Source: Streptomyces sp. NRRL F-5123 (GTDB lineage Bacteria; Actinomycetota; Actinomycetes; Streptomycetales; Streptomycetaceae). Taken from it: a stretch of 8,682 nt of DNA. The number at the start of each line of letters is the position of its first letter. Position 1 is the first letter of the stretch. Below the pieces are notes generated by a model. That model saw nothing but the letters and a program-made list of their open reading frames with translations, did no database searches and was not told the DNA's origin. The stretch covers positions 1 to 8,682 of the forward strand of contig NZ_JOHY01000107.1 in the NCBI RefSeq assembly GCF_000721495.1. Direction: 5' to 3'. The translations under genes and the position numbers were made by a program. This document shows, piece after piece, positions 7,701-8,682 of this stretch.

Positions 7701-8682
7701 GCAGCGTCGCGGCGAACAGCACGGGCGATGAGGGGTCGAAGGGACATGCAGCCGCTTCCTGCAAGCACCGGGCCACCTCGGACGCCGGCTTTCCTGTGAG
7801 GTCCGTCTCGACGAGCGGGAGCGCCACCTGGTCGGCCACCAGTTGGACCAGACGGCCGTCGGCCTCGACGAAGCTGGTGCGCAGGATGTCATGCCGGGCG
7901 ATGACGAGTGCAAGAGCCTGGCGCATCGCGTGCCGGTCGAGCGAGCCGCGCAGTCGCAGCGCCGTCGGCATGTTGAACAGAGCGGACTCGGGGTTCAACT
8001 GCTCCAGCAGCCAGACCCGCTCCTGTAAGGAGGACGCGGGCGGCACTCCCACGTCCTCGTTCAAGCGGACCGCCGGCTGATCGGGCGGCTGGACGCGACG
8101 CATATGGTCCAGGCGGGCGGCGAGCCTTTCGACCGTGGGGTCGGCGAACACGGCACGGACGGGCAGGCTCAGTCCCGTCAACTCCTCGATGCGGCTGAGC
8201 AGTCCGGCCGCCAGCAGAGAATCGCCGCCGGAAGCGAAGAAGTCGTCGGTGATCCCTATGCGGTCGGTGCCGAGTGTCTCCGTCCACAGAGTGTGCAGGG
8301 CCTTCTCGGTCGCGGTGTGCGGCGGATGGAGAGCCGCGCGTCCGAGAAGCGGGGGCTCCGGTAGGGCGGACCGGTCCACCTTGCCGCTGGATGTGAGGGG
8401 CAGGGCGTCGAGGATCACGAGATCTGCGGGGACCAGGGGAGCCGGCAGATGTGCGGACAGGTACGTGCGCAACCGGGTGACCAGGCCGTCGGGGTCCTCC
8501 GGCACCACGGCCGGGACGGTATAGGCGACGAGTCTCGGACGGCTGTGCGCTCCGTCGCGGACGGTCACGGCGGCGTTGTGGACGTCGGGGTGCTGGAGGA
8601 GGGTGTGCTCGATCTCGCCGGGCTCGATGCGGTGGCCCCGGATCTTGACCTGTTGGTCGGCACGCCCGTCAAAGCACAAGAC
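4789..8682 (-). CDS. NRPS, 3' part: (A)-PCP-C-A(Asn-like)-PCP
   Basis: Modular peptide synthetase, cut by the right window edge; 1297 residues are visible and the frame is open to base 8682. Numbering from the first visible codon, the order is: end of an A domain (about 1-107, with the A8 KIRGHRIEPGEIE region and A10 Lys101); PCP with GGDSL, phosphopantetheine Ser155; C domain (about 213-650) with HHAVGDA at 342-348; A domain (about 669-1171) with TSGSTGSPKG, YRTGD and A10 Lys1164; PCP with GGNSL, Ser1220; then an Arg-rich tail (1257-1297). The pocket residues of the full A domain read D867 M868 T871 K910 V936 G938 E962 V970 G971 K1164. The established asparagine code is DLTKLGEVGK, so Asn is the inferred substrate, with Asp less likely because the Asp code has H-I at the seventh and eighth positions. 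There is no epimerase or thioesterase, so the chain should pass, as the L-isomer, to the next protein. Three TTA codons lie in the C domain. The stop overlaps the start of the KS gene. Domain calls are very firm; the substrate is a code-based prediction. Confidence 0.96.
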   Translation of the reverse strand, partial: VLCFDGRADQQVKIRGHRIEPGEIEHTLLQHPDVHNAAVTVRDGAHSRPRLVAYTVPAVVPEDPDGLVTRLRTYLSAHLPAPLVPADLVILDALPLTSSGKVDRSALPEPPLLGRAALHPPHTATEKALHTLWTETLGTDRIGITDDFFASGGDSLLAAGLLSRIEELTGLSLPVRAVFADPTVERLAARLDHMRRVQPPDQPAVRLNEDVGVPPASSLQERVWLLEQLNPESALFNMPTALRLRGSLDRHAMRQALALVIARHDILRTSFVEADGRLVQLVADQVALPLVETDLTGKPASEVARCLQEAAACPFDPSSPVLFAATLLRIREDDHILVLVLHHAVGDAWSVRVLFDELSEAYRAVSVGRSPRLPELPAQFAELAAQERQQQGSEERRTHLAYWREVLAGAPAVLELPLDKPRPAAMSHRSGHVPFRLPLEVSRRAAELGRAEGATPFMVLLSAFAVLLARYSGERDLVIGTSPVSRPYHAEHLIGPFVNTLPLRVDIGERLDFRGLVRRVRETTLDALAAMDVPFEQIVEETRAQRSPSVPPLVQITFNLHRDGRTPPRLPGLQADMLTVDSGMSQFDLELALWEDVGGLYGELRHNLDILEESTAERLADSYTRLITAALDDPDRDVLALPLLSPAERRQLLDDWAVGAPSPIGPLVPRLFAEQVGRTPHRTAVVSGREAMSYQELNHRADRLALRLRARGAGPETVVGVCLPRTGDLLVALLGTLKSGAAYLPLDPRHPPARTAGLLSSARAIAVLANGPTIDAVAESSVPVIIPDMDAEAPDEEAGDLQRQVRELPEPHPASLAALIYTSGSTGSPKGVTVTHGGLANYLRWAGTAYSGAGSGLTPVATSVAYDMAVTSLFTPLIRGGTVELLETFTDDPRAGADLLSRARPPGMLKLSPSYLDMLLSGRAADEPVGWPETLVVGGERFSADVLEPWRDSGAPVEVYNEYGPTETVVGVCVHSCSLAGLPSPGEAVPIGRPIAGARVYVLDGRLEPVPQGAPGELYIGGPGVARGYLDKPGLTAARFVADPVSGTAGGILYRTGDLVRYRPDGTLDFLGRRDEQIKVRGFRLEPAEIETTLQRHPAVRQAAVGTGTVRAPQGLTAYLVHGGGAHRPSAAELRGFLRETLPEHAVPAAYVWLGAIPLTRNGKVDRTALAGARGTAAASSAPEPPRGRWEEALADVWRRVLERDDVGTEENFFDAGGNSLLAVRVHRELLASFGQLPLAAVFQHPTIRSLAGFLESGEGTGRASARGSERASARRAARGRRSRPTDPRTGADDDGS
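4809..4813 (-). promoter_or_regulatory. Ribosome binding site of the KS gene (AGGAG)
   Basis: AGGAG on the minus strand lies inside the last codons of the upstream NRPS. It is 9 nt from the ATG at 4799 and only 3 nt from the ATG at 4805. This spacing decides for the shorter start and shows that the KS gene is translated from within the preceding reading frame. Confidence 0.7.
6871..8028 (-). promoter_or_regulatory. Three TTA (bldA-type) leucine codons in the Asn-module C domain
   Basis: In-frame TTA codons occur at 8026-8028 (Leu219), 7534-7536 (Leu383) and 6871-6873 (Leu604) of the upstream NRPS, all inside its C domain. In Streptomyces the tRNA reading UUA is the bldA product, which accumulates late in growth, and TTA codons are rare and often found in antibiotic clusters. 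Developmental control of this protein is therefore likely if the host is a Streptomyces; the codons are seen directly, the control is inference. Confidence 0.6.

Noticed and set aside
4789..8682. Asn-based prodrug motif like those of colibactin, zwittermicin or xenocoumacin
   Set aside because: Those use an N-acyl-D-Asn starter with an epimerase domain. Here Asn is added by an internal module, no E domain follows, and no maturation peptidase is in the window.

Overview
The window is high-GC actinomycete DNA, most likely from Streptomyces or a close relative. The evidence is strongly GC-biased codon use, a gene-dense layout without spacers, and only four TTA leucine codons. It lies entirely inside a hybrid non-ribosomal peptide synthetase / polyketide synthase (NRPS/PKS) gene cluster. 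All real coding sequence is on the minus strand and is transcribed from right to left as one overlapping operon. No promoter, terminator, RNA gene, mobile element or CRISPR array is visible, and no intergenic stretch exists.

Right part (8682 to 4789): the 3' portion of a large NRPS whose start lies beyond the right edge. Visible order: end of an A domain, PCP, C, A, PCP, and a short arginine-rich tail. The complete A domain has the pocket code D-M-T-K-V-G-E-V-G-K, one residue from the classical asparagine code. Middle (4799 to 2418): a stand-alone ketosynthase protein. Its KS has an intact Cys-His-His triad. The following acyltransferase region is shortened and has lost its catalytic serine (GHSxG has become GTGAG), and there is no acyl carrier domain. 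Left part (2446 to 1): the 5' portion of a second NRPS, C then A, cut by the left edge. Its pocket code D-A-F-W-V-G-G-T-F is valine-like. This gene stays open to the window edge without a stop or frameshift.

Read as an assembly line, an upstream amino acid is joined to Asn, the chain passes to the AT-less KS, and the next NRPS adds Val or a similar aliphatic residue. The KS step needs malonyl loading and a carrier protein from elsewhere, or it is bypassed. That gap is the most interesting feature of the window. The genes are probably translationally coupled, since both starts overlap the preceding stop. The two NRPS genes carry TTA codons, which suggests control through the bldA leucyl-tRNA. 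I do not recognise the product or a named cluster.
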